Source: Bacillota bacterium (GTDB lineage: Bacteria; Bacillota; UBA994; UBA5500). From it: 64,000 nt of DNA. The position numbers were made by a program, and so were the translations under genes. Shown here piece by piece: positions 7,371 through 15,407 of the stretch (positions are counted from its first letter, which is position 1; every line of letters starts with the position of its first letter). The notes under the pieces are model-generated. The model had not been told where the DNA came from, did not search any database, and was given only the letters and a program-made list of their open reading frames with translations. The stretch is from positions 62,001-126,000 of the forward strand of contig JAKOXL010000032.1 in the NCBI GenBank assembly GCA_029781045.1, written 5' to 3'.

Positions 7371-7811
7371 GTGACCGTTGGGAGCAAAGTGCATCAAGCT
7401 CTAGCCTCGCTGCGTAGTCTAGAGGGGCAGTTTGAGATGTTTGCTCTGGAGACACAGGACCAGCAGGCTAAGCAGATGTACAACCAGTGTCGCCAACAGT
7501 TGGCGCAGATAAGTCAGCAGTTGGCTAGCCGCGTCAACTATATGGAGCAGGAAGAACCCACTTATAAGATTTCCAACAGCACCTCTGGTACTGGTGGGGT
7601 ACAGGGTAACCAGCAGACCACTTCTGGCTTGACTGGTACTACTTCAATGACCAACATGAATGAGATGACGAGACCGGTTAGCCAGAGCACTTTTGGCACC
7701 GACAGATCCATTGGGTCTACGGCCAGCACTGGCGCAACTGGTCAGGGCAAGTGGTCCAGCCCCACCAATAATACAGGGGGCAACAAGTCTACCAAGAAGA
7801 AATCGCGGTAG
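7371..7811 (+). CDS. DUF1657 protein with a Gly/Ser/Thr/Asn-rich tail
   Basis: The first 65 residues (MTVGSKVHQALASLRSLEGQ onward, through ALETQDQQAKQMY to MEQEEPTY) match the DUF1657 family, short helical proteins common in spore-forming Bacillota, where they often lie near SpoVA-like genes. The following 80 residues are low-complexity (rich in G, S, T, N and Q) and end in a basic KSTKKKSR. GTG 7371 was chosen because AGGAGG lies 8 bases upstream. A function is not known; a role at the spore or membrane surface is a guess from the family's distribution. It is followed by a strong terminator. Confidence 0.8.
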   Translation: MTVGSKVHQALASLRSLEGQFEMFALETQDQQAKQMYNQCRQQLAQISQQLASRVNYMEQEEPTYKISNSTSGTGGVQGNQQTTSGLTGTTSMTNMNEMTRPVSQSTFGTDRSIGSTASTGATGQGKWSSPTNNTGGNKSTKKKSR

Positions 7812-7820
7812 CACTTATTA

Positions 7821-7860
7821 AGCAAGAGCTGGCAGGTCATTCCTGCCAGCCCTTGCTTTT
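7821..7860 (+). terminator. terminator of the DUF1657 gene, overlapping the 3' end of the convergent gene
   Basis: GCTGGCAGG (7828-7836) pairs with CCTGCCAGC (7842-7850), extended by AGCAAG/CTTGCT outside, followed by TTTT. The hairpin covers the last codons of the minus-strand gene ending at 7837. Confidence 0.85.
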
Positions 7861-8877
7861 CATATTCGCAAGTAACTCATTTAAAGTCTGTATCTGTTGT
7901 ACTTTTCTCTGATCTCGTCGCTGACAGTGGAGCTGGAAAAGGTCGCGGGCAATCTCCCGCATCAGCGACGGAATGCGACTGGGCGCACCTTTGGTCAATA
8001 GAACTAATACAAATTCATTCTCCGGTAGACGGACTAGGGCCGCATCGTTGTATACGAAACTCTTTGTGCCCGTCTTGTGAGCTACTGGCACGGCGAAGTT
8101 GATGGCCTGCGGGATGCGGCTATTGTAGATAGTGTTGCTAAGAGCCGTGAGGAAGAGTTGATTGTTCTCTTCGGAAAGCACACTCTGGCGGGCTAGGCTG
8201 CCCAGCAGCCTACCCAGGTCTGCCGGAGTTGTGCGGGGAGCTTCTAGGGTGCCATACCGTTGGAGGCAGGTGACATCGGAGGTTCCGGGAGCTGGTGCCA
8301 GTTCCCGACTCAAGGTGCTGCCGGTTAATCCCAGTTTGCGCAGAGTCTCTGTGGCTAGTCTGGAGCCCAAGAAGCGCAGTATAATATTATGGTTTAAGTT
8401 GACCGAATGGGTGATCATGCGGTGGATGAGGGGCTGCCATTGCTGGCGCAGGCCTACCACCGGATCGGTATGTTCAACCCAAATATCTACCTGTTCCAGA
8501 TCATCTAGGTGGTAGAAGACATAGGCGATAAGCAACTTAGCAACTGAAGCGGTATGATAGTAACCCACATAGCGACCATCGGGCCTTCGCTCCAAGCGCT
8601 CCGCATCGTACCCCAAGGAGAAGCCAGTTGCAATCTCCTCCACATAGATGCCAATTTCCCCGTATCCCCCTGATTGCCGATACTCGCCTAGGCGCTGGGC
8701 TATCAGCTGGAATACCTGGGTCTGGTACTGCTGCTTGGCCTGTCCCTGGCATAGTTCCAAAAGATTGACTACATCCATCATATTGCTGCAGGGTGCAGCT
8801 GGTACAAGCGGCGTGAAGTAGTGGGACAAGAAGGCGAGAATCAACAGCAGGATCAGTCCCCAGTTGAAGTTTGGCAA
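7837..8877 (-). CDS. class A beta-lactamase-fold serine hydrolase, membrane-anchored or secreted
   Basis: A 346-residue protein of the serine beta-lactamase/transpeptidase superfamily. A hydrophobic N-terminal segment (residues about 5-27) serves as signal or anchor. The catalytic motifs are in order: SVAK (SxxK), SVN (SxN) in ITHSVNLNHN, and KTG in AHKTGTKSFVYNDA. The Omega-loop glutamate of true class A lactamases is not obvious, so it may be a wall-related esterase or peptidase rather than an antibiotic-resistance enzyme. TTG 8877 is placed 7 bases after AGGAGG. It stands alone and is convergent with the DUF1657 gene. Confidence 0.82.
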   Translation of the reverse strand: MPNFNWGLILLLILAFLSHYFTPLVPAAPCSNMMDVVNLLELCQGQAKQQYQTQVFQLIAQRLGEYRQSGGYGEIGIYVEEIATGFSLGYDAERLERRPDGRYVGYYHTASVAKLLIAYVFYHLDDLEQVDIWVEHTDPVVGLRQQWQPLIHRMITHSVNLNHNIILRFLGSRLATETLRKLGLTGSTLSRELAPAPGTSDVTCLQRYGTLEAPRTTPADLGRLLGSLARQSVLSEENNQLFLTALSNTIYNSRIPQAINFAVPVAHKTGTKSFVYNDAALVRLPENEFVLVLLTKGAPSRIPSLMREIARDLFQLHCQRRDQRKVQQIQTLNELLANMKSKGWQE

Positions 8878-8929
8878 GACCACCCCTCCTTTGCTACATT
8901 TCTATGCGCAAAGAAGGTTTAATTTGCTC

Positions 8930-8958
8930 TTGCATATTTAGTCTTTGTGGTGTATATG
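8930..8958 (+). promoter_or_regulatory. candidate promoter of the dpp operon
   Basis: TTGCAT (8930-8935) and TATATG (8953-8958) are separated by 17 bases, about 80 bases upstream of the peptide-binding protein gene. Confidence 0.45.
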
Positions 8959-9041
8959 TATGCCTAGTATCCGATTCCTAACTTTGAGCTCTTGTGGGAG
9001 AGCAGGGAGGGAGCGGCATTATCAATTGAGGAGGAGACAAC

Positions 9042-10592
9042 ATGAAGCGGTTAGTAGTACTACTCATTGCCCTCAGCCTGTTGCTTACTGGTTGTGGGGG
9101 CGGCGGCGCTAAGACTAGTGACACCTTCATCTACGCTCTCGACGCCGATATAGTAAACCTATTACCAGTTAAACTGACTAATGTGGTATCGACCACTGTA
9201 AGTACGCAAATCCATGAGCCTTTGGTTAAATACGAAGATACCTATGATGAATTTGTGCCGAAACTGGCAACCGAATGGAGTATGGATCCTAGCGGCTTAA
9301 GCTGGACCTTTAAACTCCGCACCGGTGTTACGTGGCACGATGGAGAACCCTTTACTTCCGAAGACGTGAAGTACACCTATGAAACCTTGTTGGATCCGGC
9401 TACTAAGTCGGTGCGTCGGGCCAACTACCAGATCATCAAGAGCATTGAGACCCCCGATGAGCATACGGTAGTTTTCCATTTGAGTGAACCTCACGGTCCT
9501 TTTCTGGATAAGATGAGCCAGGTTCCCATTATGGCTAAGCATCATGTTTCCAAGGTAGGCTTGGACGACTATAATAGTAAGGCTATCGGTACCGGTCCCT
9601 TCATGATGGTTGAGTGGATTCCCGATGACCATGTGACTCTAAAAGCTAACCCCAACTACTGGGGCGGAAAACCGGCTATTGAGAATGTCATCTTCAAGCC
9701 GATTCCTGAGGCTTCCGTTCGGGCCATGGCTTTGCAGAAGGGCGAAGTACACTTTGCTAGCGGCCTGACGGCAGAAGACTTTGAAAAAGTGCTGGATAAG
9801 GGCAATGTGCAGGGGATCGTCGTTGACAGTCTGGCCTTCGCCTATTTTGGCCATAACAATCGCAACCCGCTATTCGCTGACAAGCGAGTTCGTCAGGCTT
9901 TGGCATATGCCATTGATGGCGAGTCCATCGTCAACGATGTGCGTAAAGGAGCTGCCATTGTGTCTGTCGGCCCTATCTCACCTACGAACGCGGTCTGGTT
10001 TAACCCGAATGTGAAGCAGTATCCTTATGATCCGGAAAAGGCCAAGGAGCTATTAGCTCAGGCTGGTTGGCAGGTTGGTAGCGATGGTTTCCTGACTAAA
10101 GATGGAAAGACCTTTAGCTTTAGTGTTATTCTTGCTGCTGGTGATGAAGTAATGCGCAATCAGGCGGTACTCATTCAGAAGTGGCTAAAGGATGTGGGTG
10201 TTGACCTGAAGCTAGAGTTCCTCGACTGGTCGGTAATGAACGATCGTCTGGACAATCGGGAGTACGAGGCGATGATGCTCTCTATGACGCCTAGCCCCGA
10301 TCCAGATCAGTTCAACTATTGGCACAGCACTGCCATTGACAACGGTTTCAATGACTGGTGCTACAGTAATGTCCAGGTCGACAGGCTACTGGAGCAAGGA
10401 AGAAGGGAAACTGATCCGGCCGCCCGCAAAGCCATTTATGACGAAGTGCAAGCCATACTAGCAGAAGATGTGGCCGCCGTTTTCCTCTATCACCCGAAAG
10501 TATTGGGTGGATTGAACAAGAACTTCACTGGTATGACGGAAGGCCCTGCAGGGCAGGCTCCGCTGCTCTACAAGGTAAAACCAGTAAAGTAG
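9042..10592 (+). CDS. dppA: peptide ABC transporter substrate-binding lipoprotein (family 5)
   Basis: A 516-residue extracytoplasmic solute-binding protein of family 5 (DppA/OppA). It has a lipoprotein signal peptide ending in the lipobox LTGC at residues 15-18, so it is tethered to the outer face of the membrane. Family hallmarks are WTFKLRTGVTWHDGEPFTSEDV and the FNYWHSTAIDNGFN region near the C-terminus. It captures di- or oligopeptides and delivers them to the permeases encoded downstream. A strong hairpin separates it from the permease genes, which would make this component the most abundant. The gene symbol is by family; the exact ligand is unknown. Confidence 0.93.
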   Translation: MKRLVVLLIALSLLLTGCGGGGAKTSDTFIYALDADIVNLLPVKLTNVVSTTVSTQIHEPLVKYEDTYDEFVPKLATEWSMDPSGLSWTFKLRTGVTWHDGEPFTSEDVKYTYETLLDPATKSVRRANYQIIKSIETPDEHTVVFHLSEPHGPFLDKMSQVPIMAKHHVSKVGLDDYNSKAIGTGPFMMVEWIPDDHVTLKANPNYWGGKPAIENVIFKPIPEASVRAMALQKGEVHFASGLTAEDFEKVLDKGNVQGIVVDSLAFAYFGHNNRNPLFADKRVRQALAYAIDGESIVNDVRKGAAIVSVGPISPTNAVWFNPNVKQYPYDPEKAKELLAQAGWQVGSDGFLTKDGKTFSFSVILAAGDEVMRNQAVLIQKWLKDVGVDLKLEFLDWSVMNDRLDNREYEAMMLSMTPSPDPDQFNYWHSTAIDNGFNDWCYSNVQVDRLLEQGRRETDPAARKAIYDEVQAILAEDVAAVFLYHPKVLGGLNKNFTGMTEGPAGQAPLLYKVKPVK

Positions 10593-10611
10593 TTTAACTA
10601 ATAAGGTGGCT

Positions 10612-10642
10612 CAAAATGGGCGCCACGGCGGCGCCCGTTTTG
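10612..10642 (+). terminator. intercistronic hairpin between dppA and dppB
   Basis: GGGCGCC (10618-10624) pairs with GGCGCCC (10630-10636), flanked by CAAAA and TTTTG. It looks like a leaky terminator that lets only part of the transcription enter the permease genes. Confidence 0.75.
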
Positions 10643-10667
10643 ATTTGTGTGAAGGAGGGGGAGAGCC

Positions 10668-11588
10668 ATGCTCAAATATGTGGTGCGCCGCATTCTCTTG
10701 GCCATACCTTTGGTTCTAGGAATTAGTCTCTTGGTATTCGGCCTCATGCATTTGGCTCCCGGTGACCCGGTGCGCATGCTGGCTGGTCGGGAGGCGCCGC
10801 AAGAGGTAATCGACTCTATCCGCCGGGAATGGGGCTTTGATAAGCCTTTTCTCGTGCAGTACTTCACTTGGTTGAGCAAGGTACTGCGGGGAGATATGGG
10901 ACGCTCTGTCATCTCCCAGCTACCCGTTTCTTATCTGATCAAATCACGCCTACCCTATACGTTAAAGCTCAACTTCTGGGCAACCCTGCTAGGCCTGGCC
11001 ATTGCCTTCCCTCTGGGGGTGATAGCCGCAGCCAAGCGTCAGACGTGGGTAGACTATGCAGCCAGTGCCTTTGCCCTGGTGGGTATGTCTATGCCTGGGT
11101 TCTGGTTGGCTCTAGTGCTGATCATAGTGTTTGCGGTACAGCTAAACTGGTTCCCTACGAGCGGTACTGGCACCTGGGCCCACTATGTACTACCCACAGC
11201 CACACTGGGCTTTAGCTGGGCTGCCGGATTGATGCGGATGGTGCGTACCAGTCTGTTAGAGGTTTTGAAAGAAGACTATGTGCGTACGGCCCGCGCTAAG
11301 GGCTTACGCGAGAAAGTGGTCTTGGTCAAGCACGCCTTACGTAATGCCCTCATACCTATCGTCACTGTGCTGGGTACTTGGTTGGCATACATGGTAGTGG
11401 GTACGGTGGTAATCGAAACCATCTTTGCTTGGCCGGGGTTGGGACGTCTGCTGACAACGGCCCTGTTGCAACGGGACTTCTTCCTAGTGCAAGCCATAAT
11501 TCTTATGATTTCTGTTGCGGTTGTGGCCGCGAACCTGCTGGTTGACGTGTTGTATGCTGTCATCGACCCGCGGGTACGGTTGAGTTAG
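10668..11588 (+). CDS. dppB: peptide ABC transporter permease (DppB type)
   Basis: A 306-residue inner-membrane permease of the binding-protein-dependent transport family. It has the DppB-type N-terminal helix (VVRRILLAIPLVLGISLLVF), the conserved APGDPVRML motif, about six membrane helices, and the EAA loop (YVRTARAKGLREKVVLVKHA) that contacts the ATPase. ATG 10668 follows AAGGAGGGGG. It pairs with the DppC homologue downstream to form the channel. Confidence 0.95.
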   Translation: MLKYVVRRILLAIPLVLGISLLVFGLMHLAPGDPVRMLAGREAPQEVIDSIRREWGFDKPFLVQYFTWLSKVLRGDMGRSVISQLPVSYLIKSRLPYTLKLNFWATLLGLAIAFPLGVIAAAKRQTWVDYAASAFALVGMSMPGFWLALVLIIVFAVQLNWFPTSGTGTWAHYVLPTATLGFSWAAGLMRMVRTSLLEVLKEDYVRTARAKGLREKVVLVKHALRNALIPIVTVLGTWLAYMVVGTVVIETIFAWPGLGRLLTTALLQRDFFLVQAIILMISVAVVAANLLVDVLYAVIDPRVRLS

Positions 11589-11605
11589 TAAGGGGAGGGA
11601 GAAGG

Positions 11606-12442
11606 ATGCCTTCAGTACTTCAGCGCCTATTTCAGCATAAACTAGCAACAGTCGGTGCTATTGTGCTCTTGCTGTTGGTCTTTGCTGCCCTTTTTGCTCC
11701 CTGGCTGGCGCCCAATAATCCAGAGGATGTGCATCCAGAAGCCAGTCTGCGAGGGCCCAGTCGGCAATTTCCGCTAGGGCAAGATCCTTCGGGGAGATGT
11801 ATCCTTAGCCGTATGCTTTATGGTGCTCGCGCCTCGTTGTCCGTTGGCTTCCTGGCCGGAGTTATCTCCTTAGGGGTAGGTATCATTATGGGCTCTCTCG
11901 CCGGCTATTTTGGTGGCTGGGTCGATCTTTTGATCATGCGTGTTGCTGAAGTTTTCATGACCATACCCCAGTTTCTACTGGTCATTGCGGCAGTAGCCAT
12001 CGTTGGACCCAGCTTTACTAGCGTACTAGTGATAATCGGCCTATCGTCCTGGACTGGCTATGCTCGCGTCTTGCGGGGCGAGATTCTGAGTATTAAGCAG
12101 AAACCCTTTGTAGAGGCGGCTCGCGCTTATGGTTCCAGTAGCTGGCGCATTCTCCTGCGCCATGTGCTGCCCAACTGTCTGTCGCCCTTGATCGTCATGG
12201 TAACTCTGAACGTTGCCAGTGTTATTCTGTTGGAGTCGTCCCTCAGCTTCTTGGGTTTTGGAATACAAGAACCCCAGGCTAGTTGGGGCAGTATTCTCAG
12301 CCAAGGTCGAGCCTACTTTCAATCGGCACCGCATGTGGCTACCTTCCCTGGGATAGCAATTATGCTGGCTGTTCTGGCTTTCAACTTGCTGGGCGATGGT
12401 CTCCGTGATGCACTAGACCCCAAATTGGTGGAAGGAGAGTGA
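11606..12442 (+). CDS. dppC: peptide ABC transporter permease (DppC type)
   Basis: A 278-residue permease, partner of DppB. It has a cytoplasmic N-terminus, a first helix at about residues 12-32, the typical GPSRQFPLGQDPSGRCILSR segment of the DppC/OppC group, and an EAA loop (FVEAARAYGSSSWRILLRHV). A ribosome site (GGGGAGGGAG) precedes ATG 11606. The stop overlaps or abuts the start of the ATPase gene, which supports coupled translation. Confidence 0.95.
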   Translation: MPSVLQRLFQHKLATVGAIVLLLLVFAALFAPWLAPNNPEDVHPEASLRGPSRQFPLGQDPSGRCILSRMLYGARASLSVGFLAGVISLGVGIIMGSLAGYFGGWVDLLIMRVAEVFMTIPQFLLVIAAVAIVGPSFTSVLVIIGLSSWTGYARVLRGEILSIKQKPFVEAARAYGSSSWRILLRHVLPNCLSPLIVMVTLNVASVILLESSLSFLGFGIQEPQASWGSILSQGRAYFQSAPHVATFPGIAIMLAVLAFNLLGDGLRDALDPKLVEGE

Positions 12443-12447
12443 GCCAG

Positions 12448-13428
12448 GTGCAACCGCTACTTGAAGTACAAGACTTAGAAGTGTGTTTTGCACGTCGCCA
12501 GGTTTTGCGCCGGGTATCATTCTCCATTGCTCCAGGTGAGACCCTGGGTATCGTTGGCGAAAGTGGTTCGGGCAAGAGTGTAACGGCCCTCTCGATTATG
12601 GGGCTGCTAAGTCGGCCAGGCCGTGTTACCGGTGGCCGGGTGCTCTGGCATGGGGAAGATCTGTTGCAGCTACCGCCCGACAGTCATCGTCAGCTACGGG
12701 GTAAGGCCATGGCCATGATCTTCCAGGAACCTATGACGTGTCTAAACCCGGTCTATACAGTAGAAAAGCAGATTTCTGAAGTACTGATGCTGCACCGAGG
12801 AATGAGCAAGAAAGAGGCTGCAGAAGCAGCTGCCGATTACTTGGAACAAGTAGGAATTGCAGAGCCGATGGCTCGCTTGCGCAACTACCCCCATGAGCTG
12901 TCAGGCGGGATGCGCCAGCGGGTGATGATTGCCATGGCCTTAGCTGGAGAGCCGGAACTGCTCATCGCCGATGAGCCGACCACAGCCTTGGATGTGACGG
13001 TACAGGCTCAAATCTTAGACTTGCTGAAACAACTGCAGGCCAAGACTGGCATGGCTATGATCCTTATCACCCACGACCTAGGCTTGGTGGCCGAAAATGC
13101 CGAGCGGGGTGTTGTCATGTATGCCGGTGAAGTAGTAGAGGAGGGCAGCGTGGAAGAGCTGTTTACCAATCCTGCCCATCCCTACACGCAAGGGCTTTTG
13201 CGTTCCTTGCCTCGTTGGGGTGAGCAGCAAGATATGCTTTACACCATTCCTGGCACTGTACCCCGTCGTTTGGAGGGTATAGCAGGGTGTGCCTTCGCCG
13301 AGCGCTGTCCTCTAGCTGAGGAACGATGTGCCGAGCCTCAGTCTATGCATCGTTTCAGTGCCACGCAAGCAGCCCGGTGTTGGCGAACGAAAGACAAGGT
13401 AGGTGATGCGGAATGGCAGAGCAGGTAG
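12448..13428 (+). CDS. dppD: peptide ABC transporter ATP-binding protein (DppD type)
   Basis: An ABC ATPase of about 326 residues that energises peptide import. It shows Walker A ([13 protein letters not shown]), signature ([15 protein letters not shown]), Walker B ([12 protein letters not shown]) and the C-terminal oligopeptide-transporter extension with a cysteine cluster ([14 protein letters not shown]), which binds an iron-sulfur cluster in some homologues. GTG 12448 lies 10 bases after AAGGAG; GTG 12439 is too close to it. Confidence 0.94.
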   Translation: MQPLLEVQDLEVCFARRQVLRRVSFSIAPGETLGIVGESGSGKSVTALSIMGLLSRPGRVTGGRVLWHGEDLLQLPPDSHRQLRGKAMAMIFQEPMTCLNPVYTVEKQISEVLMLHRGMSKKEAAEAAADYLEQVGIAEPMARLRNYPHELSGGMRQRVMIAMALAGEPELLIADEPTTALDVTVQAQILDLLKQLQAKTGMAMILITHDLGLVAENAERGVVMYAGEVVEEGSVEELFTNPAHPYTQGLLRSLPRWGEQQDMLYTIPGTVPRRLEGIAGCAFAERCPLAEERCAEPQSMHRFSATQAARCWRTKDKVGDAEWQSR

Positions 13429-14384
13429 CACTTACAGTTAAAGACCTGGAAAAGGTTTTTCCTCTGCGGCGGGGACTCTTCGCTCGCCCCCAAGGTGGAG
13501 TACGGGCCGTAGATAAGGTCAGTTTTCAGTTAAAGAGTGGTGAGACGCTGGCTCTGGTAGGAGAGAGTGGCTGTGGCAAGACGACTGTCGCCCGCATATT
13601 GGCCGGATTAGAGCAGCCTACTGGGGGAACAGTAGTACTCAGTGGTAAGGAACTGGATTTTGCCAGCAAAGAGACCCCCCATATCCTGCGGCAGACGAAC
13701 CAGATGGTATTTCAAGATCCGTATGCTACCCTTAATCCACGCATGACGGTGGGTCAAAGCGTGGAGGAGCCGTTGATCGTGCGCCGCTATGCAGGTGATC
13801 GCAAGCAGCGGGTAAGGGAGCTGTTTGCGGCTGTAAGTCTCGGCGAAGAGATGATTGACCGCTACCCCCATCAGTTTAGTGGGGGGCAGCGACAGCGCAT
13901 TGGCATTGCCCGAGCTCTGGCTTCTGACCCGAAAATACTGCTGTGCGATGAGCCCACTTCCGCCCTCGACGTGTCGGTGCAAGGGCAAGTATTGAACCTT
14001 CTGAAAGACCTGCAACAGGAGCGTGGTATTTCCTATCTATTCATTTCCCACAACTTGTCGGTGGTTTGGCATATTAGCCAACAGGTGGCCGTAATGTATC
14101 TGGGCAAGATTGTGGAGATTGGCAGTCGGGAGGCAGTTTTCTTAGAGACAGCCCACCCCTATACTAAAGCCCTTTTGGCGGCCAGCCCCAAGGTGGCACC
14201 AGGGCAAAGCAGAGAACGCATAGTGCTATCGGGTGAGGTGCCCAGTCCCTTAAACCCGCCTAGTGGTTGTCGTTTTCACACCCGCTGCCCTTTTGCTAAG
14301 GATATCTGCAGAGAAGCGGAGCCATCCTTACAAGACTTGGGCGCCGGTCATCACGTTGCCTGCCATTTTGCTGGTAAGATGTAA
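13413..14384 (+). CDS. dppF: peptide ABC transporter ATP-binding protein (DppF type)
   Basis: The second ATPase of the importer, 323 residues, overlapping the end of dppD by 16 bases. Walker A (GESGCGKTTVAR), signature (FSGGQRQRIGIARAL) and Walker B (ILLCDEPTSALD) are intact, and the C-terminal domain has a cysteine cluster (CRFHTRCPFAKDIC) like that of DppD. Together with DppD it forms the ATPase heterodimer below the DppBC channel. The D-aminopeptidase gene follows after a hairpin. Confidence 0.95.
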   Translation: MAEQVALTVKDLEKVFPLRRGLFARPQGGVRAVDKVSFQLKSGETLALVGESGCGKTTVARILAGLEQPTGGTVVLSGKELDFASKETPHILRQTNQMVFQDPYATLNPRMTVGQSVEEPLIVRRYAGDRKQRVRELFAAVSLGEEMIDRYPHQFSGGQRQRIGIARALASDPKILLCDEPTSALDVSVQGQVLNLLKDLQQERGISYLFISHNLSVVWHISQQVAVMYLGKIVEIGSREAVFLETAHPYTKALLAASPKVAPGQSRERIVLSGEVPSPLNPPSGCRFHTRCPFAKDICREAEPSLQDLGAGHHVACHFAGKM

Positions 14385-14490
14385 GCGGGTTTATTTCCCG
14401 GGCATTGACAGGAAAATTGCATTTTTGCCCTCTATCTGCGCTTGCTAAGCAGAATTATGACGCATTATGACAAGAGAAGGACTTTTTAGG

Positions 14491-14536
14491 AGCGGGCCCT
14501 TGCTTCCCACGCCAGTGCAGGAAGGGGCCCGCTTTT
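14491..14536 (+). terminator. terminator between dppF and the D-aminopeptidase gene
   Basis: AGCGGGCCC (14491-14499) pairs with GGGCCCGCT (14525-14533) and is followed by TTTT. It may end the transporter transcript or reduce readthrough into the peptidase gene. Confidence 0.75.
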
Positions 14537-14576
14537 GTCGAAGAGTTTTATTAACAATAGCTTTGGAGGTGTTTAT

Positions 14577-15407
14577 ATGAAGGTCTATATTTCCGTTGAC
14601 ATGGAAGGCGGCACGGGCGTGGCTAGCGCCAAGCATATGAGTGATGCTGGCTATGCCCGCATGTGCAAGCTGTTGACCCAAGATGTCAATGCGGCCATTG
14701 CTGGAGCTTTCGAGGCTGGTGCTACAGAAGTTCTGGTCAATGATGCCCATGGCAGCATGACTAACATTCTAATCGAGGAGTTGGATGAGCGGGCCACCCT
14801 GATCAGCGGCAGCAACAAACCGCTGTTACAGATGGAAGGTATCGATGAGACCTTTGACGCCGTGTTTTTCATTGGTTACCACGCCCATGAGGGTAACGAG
14901 GACGCCGTAATGAACCACACCATCTATGGTACCGTCATTACCGAAATCAAGCGTAATGGAGTAGTGGTGGGAGAAACCGGAATCAACGCGGGAATTGCCG
15001 GTGCTTATGGTGTTCCTGTGGTCTTAGTGGTGGGAGACGATGTGGTCTGCCGCGAAGCCAAGAGCATTCTGGGGGAAGAGGTGGAAACGGTGACCGTGAA
15101 GCAAGCAATAGACCGTTACGCCGCCAAGCTGTTGCCACCCAAGCGTAGCTATGATCTGATCAAGGCAGCTGCGAAACGGTCCTTAGAGCGTCTCTCTGAG
15201 ATCAAGCCCCACCGCGTAGCGGGACCCGTTGAGTTTGAAATAACTACCAAACTCACTAGCATGGCCCACATGTGCACCCTGTTCCCCAGCGTGGAGCGTC
15301 GTGGGCCCAAAGTGATTGCTGTGAAAGACGATTGCTACTTAGCAGCTTACAAGCAACTACTGGGGTGCCTGATTATCAGCGGAGCCACTGCCCGCGGTTG
15401 GCTCTAG
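14577..15407 (+). CDS. M55 family D-aminopeptidase (DppA-peptidase type)
   Basis: A 276-residue zinc aminopeptidase of family M55, which removes N-terminal D-amino acids from short peptides such as those released from the cell wall. Metal-binding motifs are visible: DMEGGTG near residue 8, NDAHG near residue 60 and GYHAHEGN near residue 103. ATG 14577 follows GGAGGTG; upstream codons lack a ribosome site. In B. subtilis the related DppA peptidase is encoded with a dipeptide transporter, and the same pairing is seen here, suggesting use of D-amino-acid peptides. Its last 51 bases overlap the end of the convergent GGDEF/HD-GYP gene. Confidence 0.93.
   Translation: MKVYISVDMEGGTGVASAKHMSDAGYARMCKLLTQDVNAAIAGAFEAGATEVLVNDAHGSMTNILIEELDERATLISGSNKPLLQMEGIDETFDAVFFIGYHAHEGNEDAVMNHTIYGTVITEIKRNGVVVGETGINAGIAGAYGVPVVLVVGDDVVCREAKSILGEEVETVTVKQAIDRYAAKLLPPKRSYDLIKAAAKRSLERLSEIKPHRVAGPVEFEITTKLTSMAHMCTLFPSVERRGPKVIAVKDDCYLAAYKQLLGCLIISGATARGWL

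Noticed and set aside
14405-14434. TTGACA that might be a promoter for the D-aminopeptidase gene
   Set aside because: No -10 element follows at 16-19 bases.
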